From Timema cristinae (lineage: Eukaryota > Arthropoda > Insecta > Phasmatodea > Timematidae): 64,000 nt of DNA. The translations under genes were made by a program, and so were the position numbers. Shown here in pieces: positions 11,928 to 23,931 of this stretch (position 1 is the first letter of the stretch; each line of letters starts with the position of its first letter). The notes under the pieces were generated by a model. The model did no database searches. It saw only the letters and a list, made by a program, of their open reading frames with translations, and had not been told where the DNA came from. The stretch covers positions 37,775,234 through 37,839,233 of the forward strand of contig JBCFYV010011164.1 of assembly GCA_039000515.1 (NCBI GenBank). The letters are read 5' to 3'.

Positions 11928-12174
11928 TTAGCACCAAGTCTTGCTATCCATTCGGGTTATACGCTTAAGTACTAATTACGCTAATATATTAGGAATTAGG
12001 AAGGTTGAATTTAGAGGAAATTAATCCGCGTTTGCGTGGAGGGAGCATGGAAAACCATTTAGGAAAAACCACCCCCAGTTTGCCCGACCGAGATTCGAAC
12101 CTCAATTTCCCCGTCCTCGGCAGTCTGGATCAACACGAAACTAGTGGTTAGTCAACTACACCACCGAGGCCGGT
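11928..12174 (-). mobile_element. SINE, family A
   Basis: Tail, middle (GGAAGGTTGAATTTAGAGGA on the plus strand), B box (GATTCGAACCTC on plus) and head ending CCACCGAGGCCGG are all present. Good copy. Confidence 0.85.
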
Positions 12175-12482
12175 TATAACCAGTATAACAATCCTTATCT
12201 TAACATCTACTGCAGCCTGTTAAGAAAAATAATATATATTTACTAGAGTCAGGCTTTATCTATGTGACTTAACCTTCGCCTTAAATATTTGAGGTGTGAA
12301 CAATTTGCGTCAAATTTCGTTGAAAATGAGTTAACTCTATCTTCTCATGATTAAAAAAAAATATGAATCTTAAAAAGTTAAGCTCGACAGCTCTATAAAA
12401 CATATTTATACCTTTGACCTTTCCTTTGACGTGGGCCCTATTGCAAATAACAAACCACTTACTCGAATCACACACACACCTG

Positions 12483-12718
12483 CTTGGGTGGTCGTATGGT
12501 CTAAGACGGCACTCCCGTAATCGACTAGACTGCCGATGGTGGGGAGATCAGGGTTCCGAATCCCAGTTGGATGTACTGAAGGTAGTTTTCTTAAATATTT
12601 TTCCAGTAACGCCCCAGGTAATACAATTCCTATAAATTTAACATGCCTCATCCTTAACTCATTAGCGTAATTAGTACAGATGTGTACAAGCAAGACAGGT
12701 AGTAAGATGCGTTGCTAC
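12483..12718 (+). mobile_element. SINE, family A
   Basis: Head with GGGTGGTCGTATGGTCTAAG, B-box-like GGTTCCGAATCCC at about 12552, and a degenerate tail (GGTAGTAAGATGCGTTGCTA). Confidence 0.7.
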
Positions 12719-13520
12719 AGAAACCACACACACACACGACAGTTATGAACAACTGCAGCGTTCCGATAAGTGGCCACCCAATACAAAGTGCATAGGCCTG
12801 CTGGTTCTTTTTTTGTGCCGAGTTTAATTTTCACAGGATAATCTTATCTGAAACTAGAAACGTTAAAATATCTACTTTCATGGATTAATACGACAAGTAA
12901 TTTGATCTTTTGGTGTCATTTGTTACAAAACATATTACTAACTATAACATAATACAAAAAAAAGGTAAAATGTTATCGTTGTTGACTGAAAAAAAAAGTG
13001 TTTTTTCTCTAAGTCAATAAATATAAGCTAAATTGTACGGTGCACCGCACAAACTATCTCTATCTCTTATCTAACTCAAAGCTAGTAAAATTTGTTAAAC
13101 GATATAATATACATTGTTGCAGAAACACTCCACCAAAGAGCATAAATAAAATAATATACACTTTTACAGAAACATTAAGGAGAGAGGAACCTCTTTGTCC
13201 ACCAAAAAAGCGTAGTAATCAATTTCAAATTTCAAAGTCTTCCGTAAAAATATATAACTTATTTGCTTGTAGCTCAGAAATAATTGGTTTTTATAAAAAT
13301 ATATTTCAGATAAAAGATGTTTTAATAGTACTACAACTGTATAATAAGTTATCTCGTATCTCAAATAGTTATGGAGATACGATCAAAATTGGAAATTTCT
13401 AGTTATATGAAGTATCCTCAGAGTAATTTTCATGGGAAAACGAGTATTTACATTTTGTTTGTAATGTTAAACAGTGCCTAAATACAAAATTTAATCAAAC
13501 TTGTTAAGACAAATTTTGAG
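12719..13520. other. No gene recognised
   Basis: AT-rich. An open frame of 120 codons on the plus strand at 13040-13402 starts at GTG, has no supporting similarity or splice context, and is probably chance in low-complexity sequence. Confidence 0.35.
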
Positions 13521-13860
13521 AAACGTTAGTTGCCCCCCCCCCTCCCCCCCCCCTCTTTTTGCCCTTCAGTAAACTATCCTTAAGCTTAGGGTTAGATATC
13601 TAATTTTTAATAAAATACTCGAGGGGACCTTATGAAAACTCATACATCAAGTTTTAGTACAATCGATAAAATGATTAAAACTTTAGCCCGAGGTACAGAC
13701 AGGCAGACAGACAACAGACAGACGGCATCGCGTAAACATGTTTTTTTGTTTCAGGGGGTCATAGAACGTAGACATATTTATCAATATCTCGAGCTAGATT
13801 TTTTTTACGATCACAGTACTTCTCTATCCAAGAGGTCGAAATAAAGTAAAAATGACACGA
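13521..13860. repeat. Single unit related to the 9.8-10.5 kb array
   Basis: After a poly-C run (13533-13553), AGTAAACTATCCTTAAGC, a CAGACAGG-rich block and TTTTACGATCACAGTACTTC correspond in order to blocks in the 10.1-10.46 kb array. Confidence 0.5.
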
Positions 13861-14553
13861 TCGTGCTAAAAAGGCCATCTATATAATTATCGACGTAGAA
13901 AATGGAAAAATGGAAAACTCTCCTTCAAAGACTCGTTTGTTCTTCTAGAGCAAGCTATGCCCATATATGAGCGTAGGCTGTGTTAATTTACAAGTAGATT
14001 CCTTTAACTTGAAATGTGTGTGTGTGTGTGTTTGTGGGACGTTTGGTTCGTTTTTATAGCCGAGAAGTTGTCGGCCTTGACGGGGAAACCTTTTACAACT
14101 ATTGTTACTACTGTTTTAGCGAGACTTGCACACTGCAAAACTCGTTCTATGGTACACTGCAATCCACAAGAGTTGTATTACCAACTGTGTCTGTGGTTGG
14201 GTCTACTATAGAGCAAGATGTTCAGCGATGTTCAGCGACCGGTTAATGGTTAAAATACACTAACATTGGGCACGCAACCAAGAAGAGGACCCTGGAGGTC
14301 AAAGATTCCCCCACCTCCTACCCCCATCCAAGTAATACTACAATCATTAACCGCACCGGTGGTCATACCATTTAAGGCGTCAAGATCATAATAAGACTGG
14401 ATTTAGAGCTATGGGGAAGTCATGGTTCAAACCTCGGTCAGATGGATGAGTTTTTTTTTCTAATTTGATTTATCCCTTTTTTTATCATTCATTCTCCACC
14501 CTAATGTGGATGCATTTCCTCTGTGTTACCATACTTCTATATATATATATATA

Positions 14554-15118
14554 TCTTACTAATATTATAAATGCGAAAGTTTGTGTGTTTGGCTGTTTGT
14601 TGCTCAATCACGCCAAAACCGCTGAACGGATTCGAATGAAACTTTGTACGTTGGTAGAATATGTCCTGGAATAGCATATAGGACTATTCCCAACCTTTGA
14701 TTTTAAATAATAATAAATATATTATTATAATGTGATTGAAACGATGTTATTTAAGAATTTGTGATTTGATATTTTGTAACTAAAGTAAATAGTAATTAGT
14801 GTAACGTAGTTTCATATTAATAAATAATAAATATGATGTAATTTTAGCTATATAGTTAGAAAAAAAATTCATTTATTTATCTTAATAATTATGAAGGTAA
14901 AAAAAATATAATTGATAACTTAAATAATATATATTTATTTAATTACGAAATATTTAAAAGTGAAAATTAAAATATAGCAAAATTATTTAAAGCTAGAACT
15001 GAGAAAAACGCATAGATATTTGAAAAAAATAAAGTTTGATTTATGATCAAAACAGTTTAGTTAAAATTAAAAGATTTTAGCAATTATTGCGGGCGAAGCC
15101 GCGACGGGTAATAGCTAG
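14554..15118 (+). mobile_element. Non-autonomous Helitron, 565 bp
   Basis: Begins TCTTACTAATATTATAAATG and ends GGGTAATAGCTAG. Just inside the 3' end is a GC hairpin (GCGG GCGAAG CCGC) at about 15089-15102. The element sits between A and T with no target duplication. These are the defining Helitron marks (5' TC, 3' hairpin, CTAG end, A/T insertion). The interior is AT-rich and non-coding, so it would depend on a Rep/helicase protein supplied elsewhere. Confidence 0.92.
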
Positions 15119-15185
15119 TATATTTATAATAATCGACTTTAATGGCGAAGCTAATCGTATGAAAAGCCGTTAATAACCTTTTTGT

Positions 15186-15426
15186 TCCTGCTTCGGAGCT
15201 GCATGATCTTAGGCGTTACTCTCGTGTTAGACTATACTGCCGATGGCACGAAGATCCGGGTTCGAATCTTGGTTGGGTGTACCGAGGGTGGTTTATCCAA
15301 AATGGTTTTCTACGAAAATGTGGGTACAGTTTCCTCTGAGTTCAATCTTACTCATCCCTCCCTTCTTAGAGTGATTTGGTTAATAAAGCAAAGCCTGTAC
15401 AGATATTAAGACAAGATGCTAAATTA
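15186..15426 (+). mobile_element. SINE, family A (diverged)
   Basis: Head with GATCTTAGGCGTTACTCTCG, B box GGGTTCGAATCTTGG at about 15258, middle block and a degraded tail (AAGACAAGATGCTAA). Confidence 0.7.
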
Positions 15427-16490
15427 AAAATAGCATTATATTGAACGTTTTTATAGTAAAAAATACATTTAATTAAATTTAAAAGCACTTTTACACAACA
15501 TTAAATAAAAACCATGTGATAGGTATCCCGCATAAGTGAACACGTGAACTAAACGCCATGCTTTTTAGTCCCGGTTTGCTGAAGTTCAGGCTTTGAATCT
15601 TCCACTGGATGTTTTACTAGACTGATTTCACACTCATCTATCATGCAGATACGGGTACATTTTAAAAATAAATTCTTAGTTCCTAATTGAATGTGGATAG
15701 CCCGGGCAGGCAATTCGACGGAAAAAAAGATTAATTATTACTTTATTTCGAGACTAGAGATGAAGGAGACGGCTGTGGGGAAATACATCCGCGTTAGCGT
15801 GAAGAGAGAATAGGAAACAAAAAGTGAAATAGCGTGCTACTACCATGAACATTCCAGTCAACGGTGAACAAAATTAATAAGGTTCGTTAGCATGATTGTT
15901 AAGGTTAGTATGTTTGCAGTGTGTATGTATATAATTGGCTTGGTATATTAAAAATTGCTTCAGCAGTTACTTTTATTTTAATTTCCTACGTATAGTTTTA
16001 TCGTAACATCTATTTTATATTTGCTATCGGCATCGTGGAATTTTAACAGGACTTTTTATCGTCATTTAAAAAGTTTTGTTCAAATGTTATAAAAAAATAC
16101 TTAATGTTCGTATTATTATGTGTAAAAATGTTTTATTTATTTTAGTCAAAAATTCTTTTTGCTACAAAAACTGTAAAACTATTAACCTTAGCTCGCAATC
16201 GCTTCGCTCAGACACAGCTGTGCTTTATAGTGTAATATTTTGGACTATAGGAATGTTTATAATTATATTTATTTCATTTCAACTGCGAACATTATCTAAG
16301 AAAATTATTTCATATTTGGTACAATATTGAGATGACTTGAAAATTCCGTGAAATGTCCGTGGAATCCACTTTAAAACATAAAGCGCTCGAGGGGCCCCTG
16401 ACGTATTCAAATAATGTCGTGACGTCATCGTTGCCATTTCCAAGGTCACACATAATTAATCCACTTCAATGTACTGCAACTCTAATTATG
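15427..16490. other. No gene recognised
   Basis: AT-rich. A patch at 15745-15830 resembles the middle of a family A SINE in reverse orientation but is too diverged to bound. Confidence 0.35.
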
Positions 16491-16499
16491 CCACCAAGG

Positions 16500-16700
16500 C
16501 TAATTGAAATTGTACTCAAGACCTGACCGTGGCCTAGCGGGAAGAGAGTAGGCCTTTCAGAGGAACTCGGTTCGAACACACCACTTTTGTTATTAGCACA
16601 TTCAACACTAAAGTTATTAACGACTTATAAATTGTGAAGGGTAGCTTAGAGTAAACGCCCCCATATTAGCGTGGAAATGGGAATGGGAACGCCACAATGA
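16500..16700 (+). mobile_element. tRNA-headed repeat of another type (partial)
   Basis: CCGTGGCCTAGCGGGAAGAG looks like an A-box region, and CTCGGTTCGAACAC at about 16566 like a B box. The spacing between them suits a tRNA-derived head. The body does not match families A or B. Confidence 0.4.
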
Positions 16701-17280
16701 TAAATTGCATTAGGGAAACAAACTTCATTGCACAAAGTTAATAATATAACCTCAACTAACTAGAAACTTAGTTTATTGCATGCTTGGGATTAGATAAAAT
16801 TACAAATGCTAAAAAATATATATGGCTAAGTGGCTCACAGACATGATTAAATAATATTAATTCTAATATGACAAAACTAGTTTTTTGATACCATCTTAAT
16901 AAGTAAGCCTAAAGTATAATATGTTATTTTAAGAGAATACAGTCGATGAAATGTAATATTATATTTATCATATTTTTATTCTATTACATGTAGCCCATAT
17001 ATGTAAAGTACCAGCTGAGAGCACTTTATTCCTAGTTTTTTTTAATGAATCTGTACTCCTTAAATACATCATTATATATATAACCTTTACCATAACTAGA
17101 AATTGATTTCGTTCAATGAGAATGTGGAGTTTACGCAGTAAATAGTGTCACTTTACCCCCGATTGTATTAGAAACTGTTTTAATTCATCTCCTTTTCCTT
17201 TATTGATAACATTCCATTTCAACCCTGCTTCACATTCAAAAATATTATTGGTTTCCTAATTGTACTACTAATTTGAATTG
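16701..17280. other. No gene recognised
   Basis: AT-rich sequence without splice-supported exons or repeats that I can bound. Confidence 0.35.
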
Positions 17281-17289
17281 TTCCGACTT

Positions 17290-17400
17290 CAAAGGAGGTC
17301 AAGGTTTGAATCTCGACCGGAAGCATTAGGGATGGTTTTTCTACAGTTGATGTATCGCTTCATCCCTTTTCAACACTAGTGCAAGTATAGCGCCTAGAAA
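17290..17400 (+). mobile_element. SINE fragment, family A
   Basis: Contains a B-box-like AGGTTTGAATCTCGACCGG and the following GGATGGTTTTTCTAC block. Head and tail are missing. Confidence 0.45.
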
Positions 17401-17444
17401 CAACCTTTCTCCCTTAAATCAATCCGTTTTTAACCATGTTTTTT

Positions 17445-17672
17445 TGTAGTATTAATACCATCCGTTATAGAGGACATTAAACTACACTGATGGGTCAGGG
17501 ATGAATAAGGTAAAGTTTGGAGGAAATGTACCTGCTATTGTTGAGGGAATGGAAAACCATTTAGAAAGAAACAACACACTCAGTGCGCCCGGCAAGGATT
17601 CAAACCCACAACCTCTTCATTAGCAGTACAGCAGACAGAACTGACGGACTCTCTTGTCCGGGGCGGCTAAAA
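17445..17672 (-). mobile_element. SINE, family A (diverged)
   Basis: On the plus strand the middle AATGGAAAACCATTTAGAAA, a B-box-like GGATTCAAACCCAC and a head ending near GTCCGGGGCGG are visible. The tail is decayed. Confidence 0.6.
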
Positions 17673-18177
17673 GGGAAAGTGTGTGTTGTTTATAGAGCGG
17701 TTTGTTGTTGGAACACTTGTCAAGTCGTGCCGCTTACGCTCGCCAAATACGGTCACATCTCTCTGGATGCTGCACGTAGGAGTATCCAGGTGCACTCTTA
17801 AAACAGTCCTGTACCAGTTGTTGGTAGCGCGTCTGTCTACTGATCTAAGTATCCCAGGATCGACACCCAGTACGGCTAATTATTCACTGTCCGACACCTA
17901 GAGAAACGTTTTGAAGGGTCAACCCTAGGTTGAAAGACTAGAAAATATTGAAAGCAGATTGAAGGTGTAAACTTTCTTCCTATTTGATCGTTCGACCAAC
18001 GTTAATGTCCTTAGACCATAAGTATTGTCTAATATTTTATACTCGAGTGGTGACGTCACGGATAAACACCTGTTTACCAAGTAGAATTATCAAGAAATTA
18101 AAAGTTATATAACAATTATTTTCGTTACCCACATCGGTTGCACAGAGACTACGTCAGGCTTGTTTAATCTTGTCTTC

Positions 18178-18300
18178 CAATGACTAGAGGTTTGAGTTTG
18201 AATCTTAGCCCAGTGTACTGAGAGTGTTTTTTTTTTTCTAAATTGCTTTACACTCTTCCAGCACAAACATGAGGGTAAATTTCCTCAAAATCCTGTATAT
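18178..18300 (+). mobile_element. SINE fragment, family A
   Basis: GAGTTTGAATCTTAGCCCAG followed by the poly-T-interrupted middle block; no tail. Confidence 0.45.
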
Positions 18301-19055
18301 TATATCCTATTGACCTATGTTGTCTTTTTTAAAAAGATTTTTGACACTTTGATGGCGCTAAAGCAAGCAAAATACTAGTGGTCAATATATCCCATATGCC
18401 CGTACAAGTGGACACATAGATGAAGGCGTCAAGGTGTCAGTCTCATATTATCTGGACTGCTAGGAAAGGGGAGGTCAGAGTTCAAATCCAATTTTAATAT
18501 GGGGTCTATGGTCAAAGTTCCTTAGTTTGAGTACCAGAAATACATTATTTTGAGAACCATGGAAATGAAACGTTAGTTCGATAACGAGGCCTTGAATTAC
18601 TTTCTAAGTTTGATCATATATGTTGATATATTTAGAATGATAATTATTAGAAAATGTATATTGAACACACAAATATAATAATATTCATTATCATAATCCT
18701 TCACGATTTATTTATTGGTGGTTTGTTTCACTCCAGGTGAATACAGTAAACTATCGTTAATTCGTTTACAGTTAATCTGGATGTGGGATAAATTGGATCA
18801 AAGAATTAAAAATAATGTTCACAGTTGGGCACTTTAAAAGACACATGGTATATATGAAGGCAGGTGATCAACAGAGGTATTCAAACAAAACTTGACAGTT
18901 TCTTCAAGGCAGATTAGAGTTATGTTCAAAACCAAGTAGAACCTCTTAAGTTTTCTATTGATGAATAAATGTATTTAATTCCATAATTTTTAAATAAAGG
19001 GTCTACAGTGATATTTGTTTATTTTTTTTGTTCGGCACTACTTATAGGCTATCAA
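18301..19055. other. No gene recognised
   Basis: AT-rich sequence; nothing supportable. Confidence 0.35.
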
Positions 19056-19059
19056 ATTT

Positions 19060-20185
19060 CCCATTTACTGTATTTATGTTCTAAGTTTCATGGTTTGGTA
19101 GGGATATTTTTTACTTCAGCAATCCATATTATTGATAAATCTGGATTATTTCACCTCACAATTAATGCAGATTAGCGAGGATATACTGTATTTTCCGAAA
19201 GTCATTTTAGCAATCTGCCAAGCCTTTCCCCCCCTTTGTATTAGTAATTTAATTATCTTTTTGGGGGATAACGTTAATCATATATTCTTGAGACGTGTTG
19301 TAGCTACTTGGGTTTGTAATTTTGCACTTTTTCTAAAAAATTGTGTAACATGATTTTTTGTTTAATTTCTTCATTATTTTTACTATCCATCAATGTAGAT
19401 CCCGCATTTAAAAAAATTATGATGTAGTTATTCTGTCTGCGTCTTGTTTTCTCGGAGGCCATATGCTAGTTCTGGGATTGCCAAAGTTTTGTACACTTTC
19501 AACCTGGTTGCTTTGTACTTGACTTGGTTTCAGAAAATTATTTAATAATCCTAATTTTTTAAGTCTTTGTAATGATGCACCGAGCATCTTTCACACCCTC
19601 ATTTGATACATGGAACTTCAAGATAAGTTAACATATTCCTATATTAAAGTATTTTACTCTGGGTTATAATTATTTTGCTGTATATAGGTTCTTGTCTTAA
19701 GAAATTCATAGCCTTTGATTTTAAGCAAGAAAATTTAATTTCAAAATCTTTTAAAACGCTTTTCAATATCATGTAGATTCCTCTTTGGAGATTGACTTCT
19801 GAATAAGATATGATTATTCGATCATCGGAATATCATATTGCATATTTTATCTTTGTGTAATTTTGGATACAGATTCCTTTACTATATATAATACTGCCTT
19901 CCATTCAATTCCATTCCTTTATATTGGCCAATACATATTAAATAATGTAGGGGAGAGAGGGCATCCCTGCCTGCTTATTTGGTTTGTGTCTGATTTTTTA
20001 TTTGTCTTTATTTCATTGCTTCACAATTATTCTATCAGAATTTTTAGTGAGAGATGTTATATGTTTCTGTCTCTTCTAATATTTCAAATAATAAAGATTA
20101 TTTATCAAAACAAACATCAGAATATGAAATCAGAAATGCATTTCATCAAAGTATTTATCCAAAAGTATTTAATTGTTAAATTGGC
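19060..20185 (-). mobile_element. Decayed non-LTR retrotransposon (LINE) reverse transcriptase
   Basis: Read on the minus strand, about 19980-19920 encodes RQGCPLSPTLFNMY, the classic non-LTR RT motif. About 19830 encodes YSDDRIIIS, the catalytic YxDD box with A to S and I to R changes, followed by a KSKAMNF segment like the KTK.MAF block of many insect LINEs. Further on, a KVYKTLAIPELAYGL stretch matches the usual C-terminal block. Frameshifts and stops separate these blocks, so the element is dead. No target duplication or 3' tail was found. Confidence 0.75.
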
Positions 20186-20421
20186 TTAATAGCAAATATT
20201 TTTGATCTTATCGCATATAAAAAGTATTTAAATCGTTAAAAATGTATACCTCAAAAGAATGGTGGATTTTAACGTTTTATGTGACCCCGAACTCAAAAAG
20301 GCGTGTCTTCCAATTTTGTATATCTGTTTCTGGGCTACTCCGAAACTATTTGATAGATTTAGTAAATAATAATTATATTATTTATATTTATTATTATTAT
20401 TATTATTACAATTATATTTTT

Positions 20422-20662
20422 CACCGCGTCTTACTACCCGTTCGGGTTATACGCTTTAAGTACTAATTACGCTAATGATTAGGAATTGGGAAGGTTGAAT
20501 TAGAGGAAGTGGACCCGCATTTGCGTGGAGGGAGAATGGAAAACCATTTAGGAAAAACTACCCCCAGTTCACCCGACCGAGATTCGAACCTCGATCTCCC
20601 CGTCCTCAGCAGTCGAGCTTAACACAACTAGCGCGTTAGCCAACTACGCCACCGAGGCGGGT
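20422..20662 (-). mobile_element. SINE, family A (good copy)
   Basis: On the minus strand: head with GGCGTAGTTGGCTAACGCG (A box), B box GAGGTTCGAATCTCGG, the GGTTTTCCATTCTCCC middle, and the tail GCGTATAACCCGAACGGG ending GACGCGGTG. It is close to the copies at 43418 and 48096, so probably young. Confidence 0.9.
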
Positions 20663-21480
20663 ATTTGGATGTTATATGGTCATACCTGCAGACCAAATTG
20701 TGATTTTAAGTCTAACATTTAAATTAAAGGTAATGATAAATGATTTTTAAAAATTTGAAATATTAACTATTATGTCAAAATGGTTATCTGGGGTGTTAGT
20801 TTCATGTTAAATAGACTGTATAGTTGTTTGTTGGAGAAAAATTGTAAGGGTAGTTTAATGACGACTAATATTTGAACTTTTTTTTATGATGGTCACAGCA
20901 ATTTTGTTCAACGTTTAACTTATATCTAAAGAGCTTTTAATGTGGTTATCAAAATAACATGTCCATTTTATTGAGAAAGTACTAATTACTGCCTTTTTTA
21001 AGTTTGTCAGAAGCTATATTAGACTATAAGAAATTTTGTACAATTTTGTCATATTATTTATTACATAAAGTAACTATTTTCTCGTGTACTCTATAAAACA
21101 ACTAACGATATTATGTTTATAAAACATACTTTATTGACTCTATAGTGTTTTTTAACCTAATATATTGAGTGGTGAGCTGAATTTTTCCCTATTGTTGAGG
21201 ATTTTGTATCATTCTTGCTTCACAATCACTTTAAATACCCCAACAGTGCTTCTTATCTTTGCTCTAAGTGATTATAGATACGTCACTATTGTTCTTGCAA
21301 AGTTTTTTTTAACAATTAAACAAAAACTTACCTTTTTAACACTTAATTAAATCGACGATGAGAAAATTACTTGTTTCACAAATCACTTAATTATAAATTA
21401 ACACAGTCAAAATTTCACTAATCGTTACAAAATCAAAACCAAGTAGCTGTGAGCACTCACTTATAATACGCACGCCCCCA
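20663..21480. other. No gene recognised
   Basis: AT-rich. A 61-codon open frame at 21165-21350 has no recognisable family. Confidence 0.35.
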
Positions 21481-21539
21481 CAGGAAAAGATACGACACTT
21501 AGGATAATATTATTATCTGAAATTGAATTGTTCCGTATC

Positions 21540-21790
21540 GTTCGTAATTCGAAACTATTCGCGCTCGTCTTCTGAACGAGGGAGCGATATGGCCGCCCGG
21601 CACCCGGCTCCAGCGCGAAAATATAAATAAAATAAAAAGATTATTTTTTTTCCCTTCCCGATGTCGACGCAAGCGCCAAAATGGCCACAGTTGGAAAACA
21701 CACGAGTGCCAAGAATTGGTTGGGAACACGAGTGCTTGCGCCGAGCTTACTGTCCGAACACCGACTGCGGGTGCCAACATTCGAGTCCCA
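21540..21790. promoter_or_regulatory. CpG-rich patch, candidate promoter
   Basis: Within AT-rich surroundings this 250-bp patch is rich in CG dinucleotides (TTCGCGCTCGTCTTC, GGCCGCCCGGCACCCGG, GATGTCGACGCAAGCGCC). It holds two ATGGCC motifs similar to YY1/Pleiohomeotic sites (GATATGGCCGCC, CAAAATGGCCAC). Open frames exist on both strands but match nothing I know. It may be a promoter or first exon for a gene I cannot follow. Confidence 0.3.
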
Positions 21791-22171
21791 TGAATATTAC
21801 ATAATGAAAAAAAACCACTACTACCGTCCGCCAACTAGCGAAATTTGTGTACATGATTTGGACGATTTTAAATTTCGCTGAGTTAATTTATTTTTTATTT
21901 CTATCTTTCTCTTTTGAACAGCTTAGATAGGAGCAAAATGAACGTGAAATAATTGAAACTATGGTTTTCGTCGAGAAATAAGAACATAATAAAAAATATC
22001 AAAGGAATTATTTTTATAAAAGCTGTATTCTTAAATTTGTAGCCAGGTGTTTGGTTTAATTCGAGGTCGACGTCTATTTATTCGTATGTTACTCCCCCCT
22101 CCTATCCATGGTACCACGATAGAAGGTTAAAAAAAAAAGTCATACTATATGCCTAAGTTTTAAAAGAAGCT

Positions 22172-22410
22172 CTGTGCTGGCGGCCGGGGTTCAATCCTCG
22201 GTCCCGGCACAGATTTATCTGATTACCAAACCCTTCCTTCACCTCTGACAAGACATCTTGTGAATGTGGGGAATGCCAGGCCTCCACCGTGGTTCGGATT
22301 CCACGTTAAACTGTAGGTCCTTCATTTCATCTCACAATCACCCTACCATTACACATTAGCGTAAGTGCGTATAACCCGAATGTGTAGTAAGACGCGGTGC
22401 TAATAATAAT
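22172..22410 (+). mobile_element. SINE, family B, 5'-truncated, with target duplication
   Basis: Starts inside the head (CTGTGCTGGCGGCCGGGG) and runs through B box, GGAATGCCAGG and the common tail to AAT repeats. The exact duplication AAAAGAAGCT flanks it at 22162-22171 and 22411-22420. Truncation plus duplication shows target-primed insertion. Confidence 0.88.
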
Positions 22411-22420
22411 AAAAGAAGCT

Positions 22421-23390
22421 GCTTTAATGCAGCTCGTGAATGACTTATAATACATTGGAAATAATGAACTCAAAATTCTTTAAGTATGACTTATATTTTA
22501 TAATTATTATTTTCTTTTATATCTATTATCTATATTCGCATAGAAAACAAGAAATATATTCAACTATTGCGATATATCAATTTTTGAAAATACGTTCTAT
22601 TTAAAACATGAACATATTTTTGATTATCGAAATATGTTCATTCACATTGTATTGGGCAGGAATATGGTTTAATAGTTTTACAATGACTTCAATAAAATAT
22701 TTAAAAAAACTCTTAGTCAAAATAAATTTAAAAACCAATTATGAATTATAAAGTCGTTATTTGATTCTTAAAACTTGATAGCGCTTACTGATTGATCAGA
22801 TTACCTGAATCGATTTTAAATAAACAATCAATATACAATGATTAGGCCGATATGCATAAATAAAGAGTGTTTATCTGTGTCTGTTGACAGTATTTATTTT
22901 TAATAAAATCCAACAAAATATCTAAATCAAGGATCGCAGGACTCATAGCGTATTTTGGTTGTCAAAAAGTAGGACATTTTGATGAAATAGGCAAAGTAAG
23001 ACTGCAAATTTGATTAAAAAAAAAGTAGGACATGTTAAAAACACTATATTCATCTCATAGTGCCAAAATAAACTAAATAATTAAAAACAAAATTTTAACT
23101 AAGAACAATGTTTTTATGTTATTGGGCTTGTAGCCAAAATAATAAAAAGTATTTTATAAAAGAAGAAAGGAGGAATGCTCAACCATCATCAACGCCTTGA
23201 AATCCTCCTCCCCCCCCCCCTCTTTAGTAGCTACAGTATTTATTTTACTTTGTCATTTCTAACAAATCCAAATTTGGAAATAATGATAGTGAAACAAAAT
23301 AGTAATAATAATGATGTTCATTATCACCAAAAGATGACTGTCTTCAAACTAAAAATAAAATAAATTGAAACATCACAATAAAAATATTTT
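22421..23390. other. No gene recognised
   Basis: AT-rich, with a short poly-C run near 23211-23220. Nothing supportable. Confidence 0.35.
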
Positions 23391-23394
23391 TTTT

Positions 23395-23445
23395 TACACC
23401 TACGTCTTACTACTCGTTAGGGTTATATGCACACACACACAAAAT
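23395..23445 (-). mobile_element. SINE/LINE tail fragment
   Basis: TACGTCTTACTACTCGTTAGGGTTATATGC-like text is the shared tail in reverse, cut short at a CA microsatellite. Confidence 0.55.
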
Positions 23446-23632
23446 TACTCTTTCAGTTGTTTTGGGGTTTCTTTGATTCATATTGACTTGCACAAAAGTA
23501 GTCTGACATTGTTGTCTTTCTCTTTGAATTGAATTTTGTTTGTTTCTTATTTTATCAAAAGCAGAGTCACTTTCTTATAAATTTTTACCCGTAGCTTCTA
23601 TTGTAGTTTGAGCTATTTGCAAACCTTTCCGA

Positions 23633-23815
23633 TCATTGCATTTCCTCTTTAGTTCCCTGCGATTTTTTTTCCAAAACTTTCCCATATGCTTGATACTCTT
23701 CACTTTGGTTTTTAATTTTCTCTTTATCTTCTTGCTCCAGTTTCTTCCATTCAGCCTCAATTCTCTTCTTTGAGTCTAGCCACGTCCTTTCTTGAAGAAA
23801 ATTTCTTAAATAATA
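23633..23815 (-). pseudogene. Charged, probably helical protein fragment
   Basis: A 60-codon open frame between an upstream TAG and TGA 23635-23633. The peptide is rich in Lys and Glu (KKRIEAEWKKLEQEDKEK, then SEEYQAYGKVLEKK), which looks like a real coiled-coil or helical segment rather than chance. The sequence then loses frame. I do not recognise the parent gene. It could be an isolated exon or a retro-copy remnant. Confidence 0.3.
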
Positions 23816-23931
23816 CTAATGATAATAAACAAGATTGTTTGTGAGGTGAACGTTTTAGAAGTGAACATGTGCTGAAACGGTCGAGTCCAAGTTTCCCATG
23901 GAGGTAGGAGGGTAGAGTATTAGGCACATTA

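Noticed and set aside
14014..14246. Overlapping open frames starting in a GT-repeat
   Set aside because: They start in a TGTGTG microsatellite at non-standard context, overlap each other in two frames and match no family.
20422..20662. Possible tRNA gene (A and B boxes)
   Set aside because: The promoter boxes are present but there is no cloverleaf acceptor stem, and the same head recurs with the same body and tail across the window: it is a SINE.
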